NCBI GenBank assembly: GCA_951640195.1
Contig: OX621168.1
Span: forward strand, 1,674,001-1,738,000
Source of the DNA: Porpolomopsis calyptriformis
Lineage: Eukaryota > Basidiomycota > Agaricomycetes > Agaricales > Hygrophoraceae
Direction: 5' to 3'
DNA length: 64,000 bases
This document shows, in pieces, positions 11,013 through 21,961 of this stretch. The stretch's first letter is position 1. Every line of letters starts with the position of its first letter. The translations under genes were made by a program, and so were the position numbers. A model generated the notes under the pieces. It worked only from the letters and a program-made list of their open reading frames with translations, was not told the origin of the DNA and made no database searches.

Positions 11013-13564
11013 CATGCCCATTTGCATTTCATCCAACCCACTATTCACACTCTTCGCCACCTTGCACAAGAAGCAGCCCATATTGGGCCTGGTATATGTT
11101 CTTCCCAATGGACTGTTGAGTGGACAATTGGCAACTTGGGGGAAGAGGTTAAACAACCTTCTAACCCATTTGCCAACCTTGCTCAATGCGGTATTCGCCA
11201 CTGCCAAACCAATGCCCTCAAGGCAATAGTACCCAACCTCGAAACACCTGACAAAGTCCCCAGAGGTGCTGTCGATCTGCAGGATTCTTACATCCTGCTC
11301 TGGGCTATGGATACCATCTCATGTCAAGTTCGATCACCTGAGGCAGCAGCCATCAACAAATACTTACGAGAAGTGGGAGACATGGAACACAATGAGTCTG
11401 AGATCCACATCACATGATGGGCTCGACTTGGCCTTCCCAATGGTCAAGTTGCGCGATTGGCATGGAAGGAGCTTTTGAAACCCTTAAACAAAGTTCGCAT
11501 GGCACGGAACGTCAAGGTGAGTATTCCTGATCATCTCATTATGTATTATGTTCTATCTATAGTGTGTATAGTTACAGCACAACGGCTATCTGGGGTTTGC
11601 GGAAGTACAATTCTACTTCTGTACCCATGTTTCTGGCCATCTACGCACCCTCGCCCTCGTCTCCGAGTTCAGTCCACCAGACCCTTGGCTCCTAGAAATA
11701 TCATACAACACCCTGTGGTCTTGCAAGAAACAGGGCAATCGAGGACTAACCGTAGTCGATGTAAAATCGATCGTATCAGTTGTTGCGATGATCCCACATC
11801 AGGCAACCATACCAGGGAGGGGAGCTGAAGATCATTTTTTTGTGGTTGAGAAGACTGGGTTGAATGTAGCAGATATGGGGGGGTTCCGAGAGTGTCTGGA
11901 GGAGGTTGGGATGGATGGGAACGATACATAGTTATGGAATACATACCATACAGAAATACAGGACAAGTGGGATAATGTAAACTGACTTTCACATCAACGT
12001 CCATCATGGCGTCATCACACCAGTTCCACTTCCCCCCCCAACTGGTCCCCCTCTAGCTCACTTTCATCCAGTCTTCACAATTTTTCTTCCCCTGAATCAC
12101 TTCCATTTCTGCCAAACCAGGTTTCCCAACAAGAGTCCAATCTATGTATTTTTAGTGTTGAAGTATTTATCATCTTTCGCAGTTTCATGCTACTCACAAT
12201 CTCTTTTCAAAGTCCTCGCAATCCAATTCCAATTATGTATCACAAGCCATCGCATCTGCAAATCATACTGTACTTATTAACTCGAAAAACCCAATGTATA
12301 CTAAAATGCATCAAGAGCTTCTCCGCTTACAGCAAGAAAACCATTCGCTTACCACAGAAAAGAACACATACCAGTGAGCTTTTATATATATATACTGGTT
12401 ATCTCACACTTGATTATTCACTTTATAGGAACGCATATACCATCCTTGTAAATACAGTGCCGCAACTGCTTTCAATCAACAACCCCCTCAATACCACACC
12501 CCCTTCCATCTCCAGCCCTCTTTCTATCTCGCTCAACAATACCTCACCGCTGCATCTTTCAAGTATCACATGAGACGCGACTTGGCCAAAGGAATCCGAT
12601 TACACACGTGAACAGCTCAACAAACTATATTGGTCAAAAGTATCCTGGACTGGCCGCAATAAATCCCAGGACTCTGATGGATCAAAGGGAAAGAAGGGGA
12701 GGAGTCGCGCCGCACAGGGTATCAATGTAAATATGCAGTTTGTCATTGACAACTCAGGTAAGGCAGTCAACGGCTTCCGGACAATGGCCATCTGTGCTGT
12801 TGCATGCTCAATATGGTCTCACCTATCGGCCAATGGACTTGCACCAGATATGTGGGGTAGCGCAGGTCTACTCATCACAGACATCTACCGAACTCAAATG
12901 GAGACCCGCTGTGAAGAACTTCGACTCTGCGAAGGCAGATGGAAGGCTGAACAAATCGCCTTTGACTATTATCCATCCTGGCGCGTTGCAAGGAAGAAAA
13001 AAGGAGCGTTCAATTCCAAAGTCAAGACAGAAGATGACAATGAAGATAACGACGATGACAACAACAAAGAAAATGTCCCAGCAAAGCACAAGATCAAGGG
13101 TAGGGATTTCGCTGTCAAGAAATCCAAAGGTGACGATGCCGATGATGAGGCGGACACCATCCCAGATGCACCGCAGGATGGCGATACTGCCATCCCTGTT
13201 TCAAAGCGACCCCTTCCGAAGCCTATCCAGGTGTGTCACCAATCCTTTCTTAGACTATCCATAGCTCACTGGGTACTCCATTTTTAGATAAATAATCCAC
13301 TGTATGTACCCTTTCTGTGCATGATATCATTCATTGATCCCACTAACACGCAACTAATCAATAGGATGGGGATTTTACAACCATCTATCCCCCTCCGCGC
13401 TCTCCCTCAGAGTCCCGCGGCCCCACCTTCGTCAAGTCCCATGATTGCTTCAACTTCTGAAACACTCACATCTACCCAAGCGGCGGACACGTCAACCACT
13501 GAAGAATCTGGCCCCTCCGCCACTGAAGCTGTGAACGCTCCATCCGCCGGAGACACTGGAGATG

Positions 13565-13568
13565 CCGC
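13565..13568 (+). repeat. Target site duplication CCGC, left of LTR element 2
   Basis: CCGC at 13565-13568 recurs at 22571-22574, just outside the right LTR. Removing the element plus one copy restores the reading frame of the second Plavaka gene. Confidence 0.85.
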
Positions 13569-14177
13569 TGATACGTCTGCTTCGTGTATGAGAACCAAAC
13601 ACAGAACAAGGTGCGAGGACGACTATAAAGAGTCTCGACTCAGCCTATGATCGATAATCGTGGAAAGGGAGTCTTCGATTGTTCGCGAACGAGATCGATC
13701 GGGGAATCGGAAGGATCGGAAAGTCGAAAGAGGAAGTCTTAGAAGATCTAAAGAGGATCTAGACTCGAGAGCGAGAAAGAAGCGAATATCTAACTTTTTT
13801 TATCACTAGCTACAACATACTGTATATATATCTTCTAGTACAAGGATCCCTTTGAGTGTATATGATAAAAGGGGAGCCTCTCTAATGATCTAAGGGGAAA
13901 GTAGTGAATAGGAATGAAGGGATCGAATGAAAAAGGGAGAAATAGAAGAGAACTGATGCCTTTGAATAGTGTCTTCCCTTTGATATACAAACTTTCGTTC
14001 GCGTTCGGAAAGCTTCGATCACGTTCGGAGCGTTCGATGATTCTCGAAGTCGTTCGGGACGTTTGGGAGCTATCGGGAGCGTTCGGAGGGTTCGTGTCCA
14101 TGTTCGAAGGACTTGGTAGGCGTCTAGTATTCGTATAGTTGAATATACGGTGCTCAGGGGACGGAGGGGTCGTATCA
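13569..14177 (-). repeat. 3' LTR of element 2
   Basis: 609 bp, TGATACG to CGTATCA, matching 21962-22570 with 8 differences. In the opposite orientation it lies directly upstream of the antisense gene and so may supply its promoter region. Confidence 0.93.
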
Positions 14178-14178
14178 T

Positions 14179-14214
14179 CTCCTCCTCACTGAAATGTTGA
14201 CTGTCCTCAGTCAA
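14179..14214 (-). promoter_or_regulatory. 3' polypurine tract with adjacent hairpin, element 2
   Basis: On the minus strand, AACATTTCAGTGAGGAGGAG ends one base from the 3' LTR, the usual place of the plus-strand primer. Directly upstream is a perfect 7-bp hairpin, TTGACTG (14197-14203) with CAGTCAA (14208-14214). The same 20 nt and a different hairpin recur inside pol at 17483-17518. Confidence 0.75.
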
Positions 14215-14344
14215 TCACGTGATTTGCCGGTAGTTGCCGAGGCGCGTTTATAAGTGTGACATCTGTGTCACATTCATCTTTAGACACGACCGTCTTCGAA
14301 CCGCGTACCACAACGCCAAGAAAACTGCGACAAGCCGTTTAAAA

Positions 14345-15936
14345 ATGACGCAGAACATTATCAATATCACGAAACAGAAGATTTGCGACCAAATGAGGTC
14401 GCTTCCGGATGGGGTTGCCGAACCTGAAGATTACAAAATCTGGGGGCAACAGTTTTGCAAGTTACTGGTGAGTTTTTGTTTTTCTAATCGTTTTCTTCCG
14501 CTAATCCATCTTTTAGATCGCATATAATCGGGTCGTAAAGGCCCTGAAGCAAACATCAACGGACGACGAGGTCGTCGCGTGGCAAAAAGAGGCCTGCGAG
14601 ACCTTCGACGCTTTCGAAGAGCGAGAGTGGTTGGAATGGGCAGGTGAGCTGCTGATGCCAAGGTTGGCAGAGGTGGCATGTCGCGAGGCCGAGGAGAAAG
14701 CAGAGGCGGAGAGGGTCGAGCGAGAGCGAAGGGCGGAAGAGGAACGCGAGGCGAGGGAGAGGGCGGAGATGTCTGCGCGGGAGGAACGAGAGAGGGTCGA
14801 GCGCAAGGAGCGAGAGGAGCGAGAGCGAGCGGAGCGTGAGGAACGAGAGGAACGAGAGGAGCGCGAGCAGGTCGAGAGGGCGGAGCGAGAGGTACGAGAG
14901 AAGCGGGAGCGAGAGGAGTGAGAAGAATGAGAACGGGAGGAACGGGACGCGGAGGATCGGAAGCGGATGGAGGAAGCCTACGAGAGGCTCCTCCAGTCGC
15001 TTATGGACGGGAAGATCGACGAGGAGGAATTCCGTCGAGAAACGGAAAAGGCGGCGGGCGAGAGTGGGACGAAGGCAGCGGAGGTGTCAGCAGACACGCC
15101 AGACACGACGGGGGGGACAACGGAAATGACGGAGGACGGGAACCAGCCCTCGGTTGATGAAGACAAATCGGCGGCAGCAGCGCAATCGCTGACTGCAGAA
15201 GAACTGGTCGAGCGGTCGAAGGCGGCGCATCGGGAGAGGATGGCGGCGAAGGGACGGTCGCTCCCTGCGATCACGACGCGGGAGTACCACAAGCGAAAGG
15301 CGGTAGAAGAGGCTTTGCGCCCGGTCGAGGGCAAAGTAAGTCTCTTTCTTTTTATTTTTTTATTTTTTTATTTTTTACTAATGGACTTCTTTATTTTGCA
15401 GTGTGATTTTTGCGAGAAGGTGGGCGCGGAGTGTGAGATCGGCCCCGCGGATCCGTTATGCGCCAAGTGCGTAACGGATAAGCGCGGTTGCTATTGGAAG
15501 GGGGAAACCCGCTTGGGCAAGAAGTTCAAGCCGCGGCCCAAGGGGGAGTCGAAGGGCGCGAACAAGTCGGTGACGGCAGAGGAATCGAAGAAGGGGGTTC
15601 GGAAGTCGGCGAGGGCCATTTCTCGTAAGTTTTTCCTTTTTCTTTTTGTTTTCTTTATTCTAATCTTTTCTTTCTATAGGTCCAGTAGTCTATATCAACG
15701 AGACGCCGCCTTTTGAGGAGGAGACGGTGGGCGAAGGCTCGAAGGAAACGACGCGGCCGGTCGCGGGTCGGAAAGGGAAGGGGAAGGCGAAGGCGGTTGA
15801 TGAAGAGAAATCGTGAGAGGTTTTGGCGGCGATCGCGGAGGAGAAAGCGCGCATAAAGGCGCAAATCGTCGTTCTCGAAGAGGTTTTGAGGGGTTTAGAA
15901 GAGAGGGAAGAGGAGATGGTCTTAGAGAATCTGTAG
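14345..15936 (+). pseudogene. Antisense spliced gene: coiled coil plus Zn2Cys6-like cluster
   Basis: The gene lies on the strand opposite gag-pol, with four exons: 14345-14467, 14517-15335, 15402-15624 and 15680-15936. Introns are 49, 66 and 55 bp, with GTGAGT, GTAAGT and GTAAGT donors and AG acceptors, and all phases agree. The product would be about 470 aa: a short N-terminal part, a long charged Glu/Arg coiled coil (EREEREREE type), an Ala/Thr-rich linker, then C-x2-C-x6-C-x8-C-x2-C-x6-C at the start of exon 3, the spacing of fungal binuclear zinc clusters. It lacks the usual basic run between Cys2 and Cys3. A basic region and a final helix follow. Three TGA codons (14919, 14928, 15814) interrupt it, each explicable as CGA to TGA. 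Possible DNA- or RNA-binding regulator carried by the element; function unknown. Confidence 0.75.
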
Positions 15937-16057
15937 ACTTGTCTTGAATAATTTGTAGCCTTTAGTCTTTTTCTTATAATTTTTGTATTTCTGTGTCTAA
16001 AAAAATGAAAGAAAGACTTTGGAATGAAAAAAGTGCGTAGCGATGTGTTACGGCAGG

Positions 16058-19000
16058 TTACAAGTCCTCAATCACAACGCTATCGAGTGGTTCGCTAGCT
16101 AGCGAACGTTCCATCTCTCTAAGTCGTGAAGTTGATATGTCGAGGAATCGTTCGGGAATTGCGATCGACCTTCGAGCGAAGTACGGGATGACTCTAAACG
16201 CGGCGATCGGGTGATGTAAGACGGATCCGTTGAGTTCCGCGACGATATAAGCTTTCCCTAGGTTTCGAGATACCACGACTAGGGGTCCTAGGTATCGAGG
16301 ACGCATCTTCCGATTGAGAGACTTCTTGATTTTTGTGTTCCGAATGAGTACGAGATCGCCAGTCTTGAAATCGTAGTCGCGAATGGTCTTCTCGTGTTTC
16401 TTCTCGAATCGAACGGCAGATCGTAGACGAGCGGCGAGAACCTTCAATCGGAGTTGGTCTAAATCAGCGTCTCGTTTCTGTAGGGCGATCACGCGTTGCG
16501 ATATTAGATCAGTCATCGAGAGAACCGAATCTGGAGCGGGAAGGAGATATGTTGCTTCGGAAATATCTAACGGAAGCAATGGCTGAGACCCTGTAATGGC
16601 GAAGTAGGGTGAGCATCCCAGTCGCTTTCGGGTAGTGACGCGCTCAGCCCAGAATACGGAGTAGGCTCCGATCGACCATTGTTTCTGATCGCCATCGACG
16701 GCTTTGAATAGCGATTGTCGTACGTCAAAGTGAGATCGTTTGACTATTCTGTTTGTGCGAGAGTTGTATCCGCTAATGCGAATATGGTTGATTCGATAGC
16801 GCTTGGCGAGATGATCTACGGCTCCTAAGAAAGCTGTTCCGTTGTCCATGACGATTTCTCAAAGAGAGCCCCATCGACAGATTATATCCTCGAAGATCCA
16901 TTCGCCAATCGATTTCGCTGTTTCCGAATGAAGCATTCGAAATTCGGGATAGTGGGTGAGGGAGCATCGCCCTTGAACAATATATCGAAATGGGCCGGAT
17001 CGGGGCATATACATAGTGTCGACATAGATTTTGGTGAATAGGGGAGCTGGCGTGGCGATGGTCAGAGGGACGAGGGCTTGCGTGGTTTGGCGAACCTGAC
17101 AGGTATGACATGTCCGAACGAACCAGACTATGTCGGGGGCCATATGGGGCCACCAGAAGCGTTTGGAAATGATCGATCGGGTAGCGAAGATAGCCTTGTG
17201 GCCTGTTCGATCGTGAAGTTCCATCATGATCGCTAATCGGCGATCTGGATTGATGACTAATTTATGAGCTCCTTGTCTATCCTTTCGCCATAGTCGGTGG
17301 TTGTCGATAAAGAACTCTTCACAGTATCGTATAAAACTCGCGTAGTCGCTGTCGGACATGTTGCTTGGTCGTTCGAGATCTGAAAGCCATTTTCGAACGA
17401 GGAGAAGTCGTCGATCGTCTTGCTGAGCTGCTTCCGATCGCGGAACGATGTTGTAAGAATCGGTACGTTGGTGGATAGGGTCCTCCTCCTCACTGAAATG
17501 TTTACTCTGCGAGTAAACTGAGGTGGGCATTCGGAGGGTTTTCGTTCAGGGCGCGGGCGAATCGTTGATATGGTGCATTAGTCCGTGGACGCGATCAATC
17601 CAATCATCGAAGTCTTTATCGATCGGTTCTTCGTCGTCTTGGTCATCGGGCTGTCGGGGGCGTCGAGAGAGACCGTCGGGACCGTGGTTCGAACTGGCGA
17701 CGTGTACCAAGGTAAAATGGAACGTTAGGATCGCTACGATCCATCTGTTAATACTAGCTTGCGGCGCGATGTCTGGGTTCGCTAGCATTCCCTTGATATA
17801 GCGGGCGTCGACTTCTATAATGAGGTTCCGCACACCGATGAGGTAGAGTCGGAGCGATCGCAAGGCTCGATACAGACCATAGATTTCGAGTTTCGGCTGA
17901 GAGAACCGTCTTTCTCGATCGTTCAACGTGATCGAACTGAATCGATTATAGTACCGTTTCTTCGGGTCGTCGGGATCGCATTGGCAGAGATGAAAGCCAA
18001 CCGCAATATGTGATGTGTCGACGGCGAGTATGACGGGAGCGTCAGAAGTATAATCGAGAACTCGTAGAGCGGGCGATTCTAGAAGAGCTTGTTTCAAGTC
18101 CTCTTGAGCGGCGAGTTGGTTGGGACCGAATTCGAAGGGCATATCCTTCCTAGTGAGCTTGACTAGGTGGTTCGCTCGATGCGCGAAGTTGCGAATGAAT
18201 ATCCGAACGACGCCAATAGTGCCAAGGAAGGCTCGAACTTCGGAGAGGTCTTTACAGGGGCCCCAATTTCGGATCGCAGATACGCGTGATTCGTCGGGTA
18301 GTCGTCCTAAGTGAGTACATCGATGTCCAAGAACGGTGGTTTCTTCTGCGCACAAGAATGATTTATAGCCTGACATCATTCCACCGCAATATTTCATTCG
18401 CTGGACTATCCGATTCAGATTCCCGAAGTGTTCCCATACGAATCGTCGAATTCCGTCGTTTTCGGGAATCGTTTCATAGGATCCATCGGGGAGTACATAT
18501 CGAGTCGCGGGACCCTTCACAGGGATATCGTCGATATAGGGGATTGTAAACTCAGGAATCTCCGGTTGGAGGATATAGGTGACGTCGTCGTGAAAAACGG
18601 GCACAGAGTTGGTCCATCCCATGGGTAGGGTAACTAGTCGATGAGCCCCATAGGGTGTCTGGAACGTGGTTAAATCGCGAGATGAAGGCGCGATCACTCG
18701 TTCGTCATATCCGACGTAAAGGTCAAACATAGCGCCACAGGATCGACCGCCGAACTGTTCGGCCAAGTGTTTGGGGATTGGCGTTACTCCCGAATGTCGA
18801 ATCGTGACTTGATTGAGTGGTTCGAGACTGTGAACGATTCTAAGTTCCTTCCCTCCTTTCTTTAGAACGGTGAACCATCGCGATCGGTAGGAGGAGTTCA
18901 AGGGTTCGTAGACACCAGCGTCGATTTTTCGCTGGATAACTTTACATACTTCGTGGTAGATCCCTGGGGGAATCGGAATATTCTTTTGTACCCAGGGCGT

Positions 19001-19594
19001 ATGTGGTATGACTGGGAGATCGACGGGAGGGAAAAAGTCGGATCTGAAACGTCCTCGTTCGGAGTCGTTCCAGGCGAAGGCGAGATCTTGTCTTCTCATG
19101 AAATCGTGAAGGAGGGCCCTTTCTTGAGGCCAAAGGAAATCTCCGGGGTGAGCTTTATCGAAAAGCTCCATCCGTTCGATCGTATATCGTTCGGTCGGGG
19201 TAAACGTGGGGGGGTTCGGGTCGAGTGTTGGCATATTCGCGAGTGGATCGCCAAGAATTTTCCGAATGATTCGGAATTTGTCGGGGAGTTCAGCTACTAC
19301 GGAGTGAACTTTCTTCGAGACAGGTTTATATTTCTTTTTCGATGCGAGGAAGGTTGCAATTTCCATCGATCGATCGAGACGGTTGGAAGCGGAATGTCGA
19401 TCGCTAGTCGATCGAGATTTAGAGATAAGGTTGGGGAGGTCACAAGTGGATAAATAAGCATGGGAAACTGTTGAAACTTTATTTGTTGCGCATAGAGGCG
19501 CACAGGAATTGACAGATAGCATAGACGTAGTGTGGTCGTAATCTAGAATTATCGCGATCTCTCCTTGATCAGGAATCAAATCCTCGATGAGCAA
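16058..19594 (-). pseudogene. pol of element 2 (RT-RH-IN), two nonsense codons
   Basis: One frame of 1179 codons ends in TAA at 16058-16060. It holds reverse transcriptase (FQTPYGAHRLVTLPMGW, YIDDIPVKG), RNase H (AVDTSHIAVGF), an integrase zinc finger (H-x3-H ... CHTC, about 17190-17090), an integrase core with YVDTMYM and DNGTAF, and a basic C-terminus. No chromodomain follows, unlike element 1. TGA codons at 17546-17548 and 16859-16861 fit CGA to TGA. The 5' end overlaps the gag frame by 19 nt in the -1 frame, around a run of five T (minus strand near 19600), so a -1 ribosomal frameshift is likely for Gag-Pol expression. Inactive as it stands. Confidence 0.85.
17483..17518 (-). promoter_or_regulatory. 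Internal copy of the PPT module (candidate central PPT)
   Basis: The 20 nt AACATTTCAGTGAGGAGGAG (minus strand, 17502-17483) are identical to the 3' polypurine module at 14198-14179. Upstream in element sense is a perfect 8-bp hairpin (17500-17507 with 17511-17518), whose arms differ in sequence from those of the 3' copy. It lies in pol between RNase H and integrase. Confidence 0.6.
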
Positions 19595-21693
19595 AAATCC
19601 GAACGGTGCTTCGGTAGTCCTCGTGGAACCGTCGGAATTGTGACGGTTCTTCCGCTATTCGGATCGCAAATGGTGATTGTCTGGTTTTCGTCGGCGAAGT
19701 TCTTGACGAGGCTTTGAGCTAAAATGTCGAACGGTCTTCCGAGCAGGATATTGTAGGCGGGAGCGCGAATGACGTGGATCTGGAGGTAGAGGGTTATGTC
19801 GCCGATCTGACATGGGACATTCCTTGCGAGACCTAATGATTGGTCTATTTCGCCGTTGGCCGATTGCATGTTGAGTTGGATAGTTGGGTCGTAGATCAGT
19901 CCTAGGTCGTGACAAACGGCTTCGGACATAGCGATTATCTGAGATCCGGGATCGACGATGCATTCGATCGTTTCTTTATGATCGATCAACATGACGATCG
20001 ATCGGAGGGCGTGCGATTCCTTTGCGACAGTAACGGTGTGAGGGGTTTCGTCGGACGAGAGAGTGTTTAGATACGATTCGTAGGGGTCGGGCACGGTAAT
20101 GAAACAATCGTCGTCATCGCAATAAGGCAGGGCGTCGTTCGGAATCGCTTCCACTTTGACGGTTTTGACCGCGATCGGTCGACTAGGCGGCTGAGTTCGT
20201 TTAGGGGTTACTGCCTCTCGAACCTTCGATCGAACTTCGGGTGAGAGGGATAACAACTCTTCAGGGGAAAGCGTGACGCAAGGGGTTTTCATCGAACGAT
20301 TATAGACGTCGAAGGCGATCTTGGCGTCTTGGATCGGCGCTTGAGTGTGGTACGAGGGGTCTCTGTCTCTTTTTGCCATCGGAGAGCCAAAGTTCCGGAC
20401 GTGGGGCGGTACGTAGTTGGACTCTTTTGCTTTCGCGAACGGATGTTCCGTTGTAGCGGGTTGAGTCGGGATGGTCGCGATCGGAGCACTCGATGGTTTG
20501 TCGGTTGCTTTCTCTTTGTCCTGTTCTTGTCGTCGAGGCCGAACTATCTCTACTCCATCGAACGTCTTCTTGCTCCTTAACGCGAAAATCTCTTTTTCGA
20601 GAGCAGCGATCCGTTCGTCGGCCGATAGTTGGTAAGTCTCGGTTGCTGGATCGCGTTGGATACCTGCTGAAATTCCGTACATCATTCCAGCGGTCGGGGT
20701 CGGGTTTTGCTTGTACCATTCGTCCATTCGTTCTTTCAAGGTTTTTCCCAGCATTTGCTGGGGGACGAACCTGTCATTCGGGAGTACGATCCTTCCTTCG
20801 AAGTTCTTCTTGCATCGACCGTTCTGGATATATTCGCGGCAGGTCGGGCAGCTTCCGATGAAGTGATCGGGACTTCCACAGAAAACGCAGGTTTTCGGCT
20901 CGAATGGGTCAGGAGCGTTGGGTCGTCGTTCCGAAGTTTGTGGTGTTCGAGGGGGCGGGTTTCGTTTCGGGGGACCTCTATTGTCCAGGGTTTTGACCAA
21001 CGTAGTCATTAGTTTTTCCATGAAGACGCTGAGGTCTTCTTGTTTCGTGGCAGGGGTAGTAGTCGTCGTCGAAGTCATCGTTTCGCGTAGTAGAAAGGTG
21101 TTCGGAGACGTTCCATATAGAACGAAATGAGCCGCCTCGTTGATATCGTTTACCCCGTAAGGATCGTCGGGGAAGTGGTCGGGGAACTTGATTTCCAGTC
21201 GTCGGACGATTCTAGTCCAGAGTTCGGGTTGGAATCCTCGGACGAAGGCGCGACTTTGTTCTGCTTCGGAGATTCTGTTCTTCGATCGCAGGAATTTAGT
21301 AATCGCAAGGAACGATCGGAAATACGCTCCGAGTTCGTTTGTGTTCATAATCCCTAGTCGAAGCTGTTCTCCGACTATCTTGTCCATGTCGGCGATGGAC
21401 CACTTTCGATCGTCTTCCAATCCTGGGTATAGCTTATAGATGGCGGCGACGAATTCATCGAACGTATGTCCGGCTTGGAACTCCGTTTGGTATTCCCAGA
21501 GTTCGGAGGTATCGATGTCGACGTACTTGCAGGCGTAGGTCTTCTTAGCATCGTCGTCGGTGATGCTACAATTAGCGAAAAGACCTCTGAGGTCTTGGAA
21601 GTATCTTCGAAGTTCTTGTGGTTGTTCGGGGTTGAACTTCGGGGCGGTCGAGTGACCGCGAGCGGGCATTACTAGGTTTGGTGGGGTCGTCAT
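19576..21693 (-). CDS. gag-protease of element 2
   Basis: An intact frame of 705 codons. The N-terminal capsid region (PEQPQELRRYFQDL ... FVRGFQPELW) is followed by a Thr/Pro linker, a CCHC knuckle (CVFCGSPDHFIGSC, about residue 270), a basic region and a C-terminal retropepsin-like domain with CIVDPGSQIIAMS (about residue 600) and YNILLGRPF. The catalytic motif is D-P-G-S instead of the common DTG/DSG, as far as I know typical of a group of basidiomycete elements. It provides particle assembly and processing. Unlike pol it has no nonsense codon. The start ATG at 21693 is the first in frame and lies about 250 nt downstream of the primer site. Confidence 0.85.
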   Translation of the reverse strand: MTTPPNLVMPARGHSTAPKFNPEQPQELRRYFQDLRGLFANCSITDDDAKKTYACKYVDIDTSELWEYQTEFQAGHTFDEFVAAIYKLYPGLEDDRKWSIADMDKIVGEQLRLGIMNTNELGAYFRSFLAITKFLRSKNRISEAEQSRAFVRGFQPELWTRIVRRLEIKFPDHFPDDPYGVNDINEAAHFVLYGTSPNTFLLRETMTSTTTTTPATKQEDLSVFMEKLMTTLVKTLDNRGPPKRNPPPRTPQTSERRPNAPDPFEPKTCVFCGSPDHFIGSCPTCREYIQNGRCKKNFEGRIVLPNDRFVPQQMLGKTLKERMDEWYKQNPTPTAGMMYGISAGIQRDPATETYQLSADERIAALEKEIFALRSKKTFDGVEIVRPRRQEQDKEKATDKPSSAPIATIPTQPATTEHPFAKAKESNYVPPHVRNFGSPMAKRDRDPSYHTQAPIQDAKIAFDVYNRSMKTPCVTLSPEELLSLSPEVRSKVREAVTPKRTQPPSRPIAVKTVKVEAIPNDALPYCDDDDCFITVPDPYESYLNTLSSDETPHTVTVAKESHALRSIVMLIDHKETIECIVDPGSQIIAMSEAVCHDLGLIYDPTIQLNMQSANGEIDQSLGLARNVPCQIGDITLYLQIHVIRAPAYNILLGRPFDILAQSLVKNFADENQTITICDPNSGRTVTIPTVPRGLPKHRSDFCSSRI

Positions 21694-21940
21694 AGTTGTT
21701 GTAGAAATCGATGATAATGAGGAAAGTGATAAGGTAGAGGAGGGTTCGTTGGGGGAGTCGGATTTGTTGATCGAAGTTGAATTCCGTTTTATTTGAGAGC
21801 TGGGAAGTGTTGGTTGGGTCAGATCGATGTTCCGAGTGAATCTATCTCATAAGGTTGTGCTTCGAGTGACTCGATTGTGCGTCGGGAACGGCGGTTCGAA
21901 GGACTGAGTCGAAGGAATCTTTTAAGATTTTAATAGTGGG

Positions 21941-21958
21941 CCCTCGCGGTGGGCTCCA
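21941..21958 (-). promoter_or_regulatory. Primer-binding site of element 2
   Basis: Three bases inside the 5' LTR the minus strand reads TGGAGCCCACCGCGAGGG, which begins with TGG as expected for pairing with a tRNA 3'-CCA end. The tRNA was not identified. This differs from the self-priming layout of element 1. Confidence 0.65.
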
Positions 21959-21961
21959 AAA

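Larger units (their letters stand above)
1817..11931 (+). pseudogene. Plavaka-type transposase, interrupted and decayed
   Basis: The transposase starts at 1817 with a Cys/His-rich N-terminus (CNCSRYC ... H-x4-C, residues about 14-37, probably zinc-binding). A 51-bp intron lies at 2102-2152. A Ser/Pro/Asp-rich linker follows, then the conserved core with YDDVFCGSDYL, the MSIDSAQLY acidic segment and HGKNGCRIYC. At 4171 the frame is cut by LTR element 1 and resumes at 11018 (HTLRHLAQE, GPGICSSQW, TIGNLGEE), with an intron at about 11516-11574 and a final exon ending in TAG at 11929-11931. Besides the insertion it has two in-frame TGA codons (2309-2311 and 3182-3184; the second falls where relatives have Arg in PDxRYKK) and a frameshift near 3350-3365. 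The family catalyses cut-and-paste transposition with an RNase-H-like fold. This copy cannot encode an active enzyme. Confidence 0.8.

Noticed and set aside
14513..15334. Minus-strand Ser/Arg-rich ORFs opposite the antisense gene
   Set aside because: They are the complement of Glu/Arg codon repeats and lack introns or motifs; the plus strand has consistent splicing and a Cys cluster.
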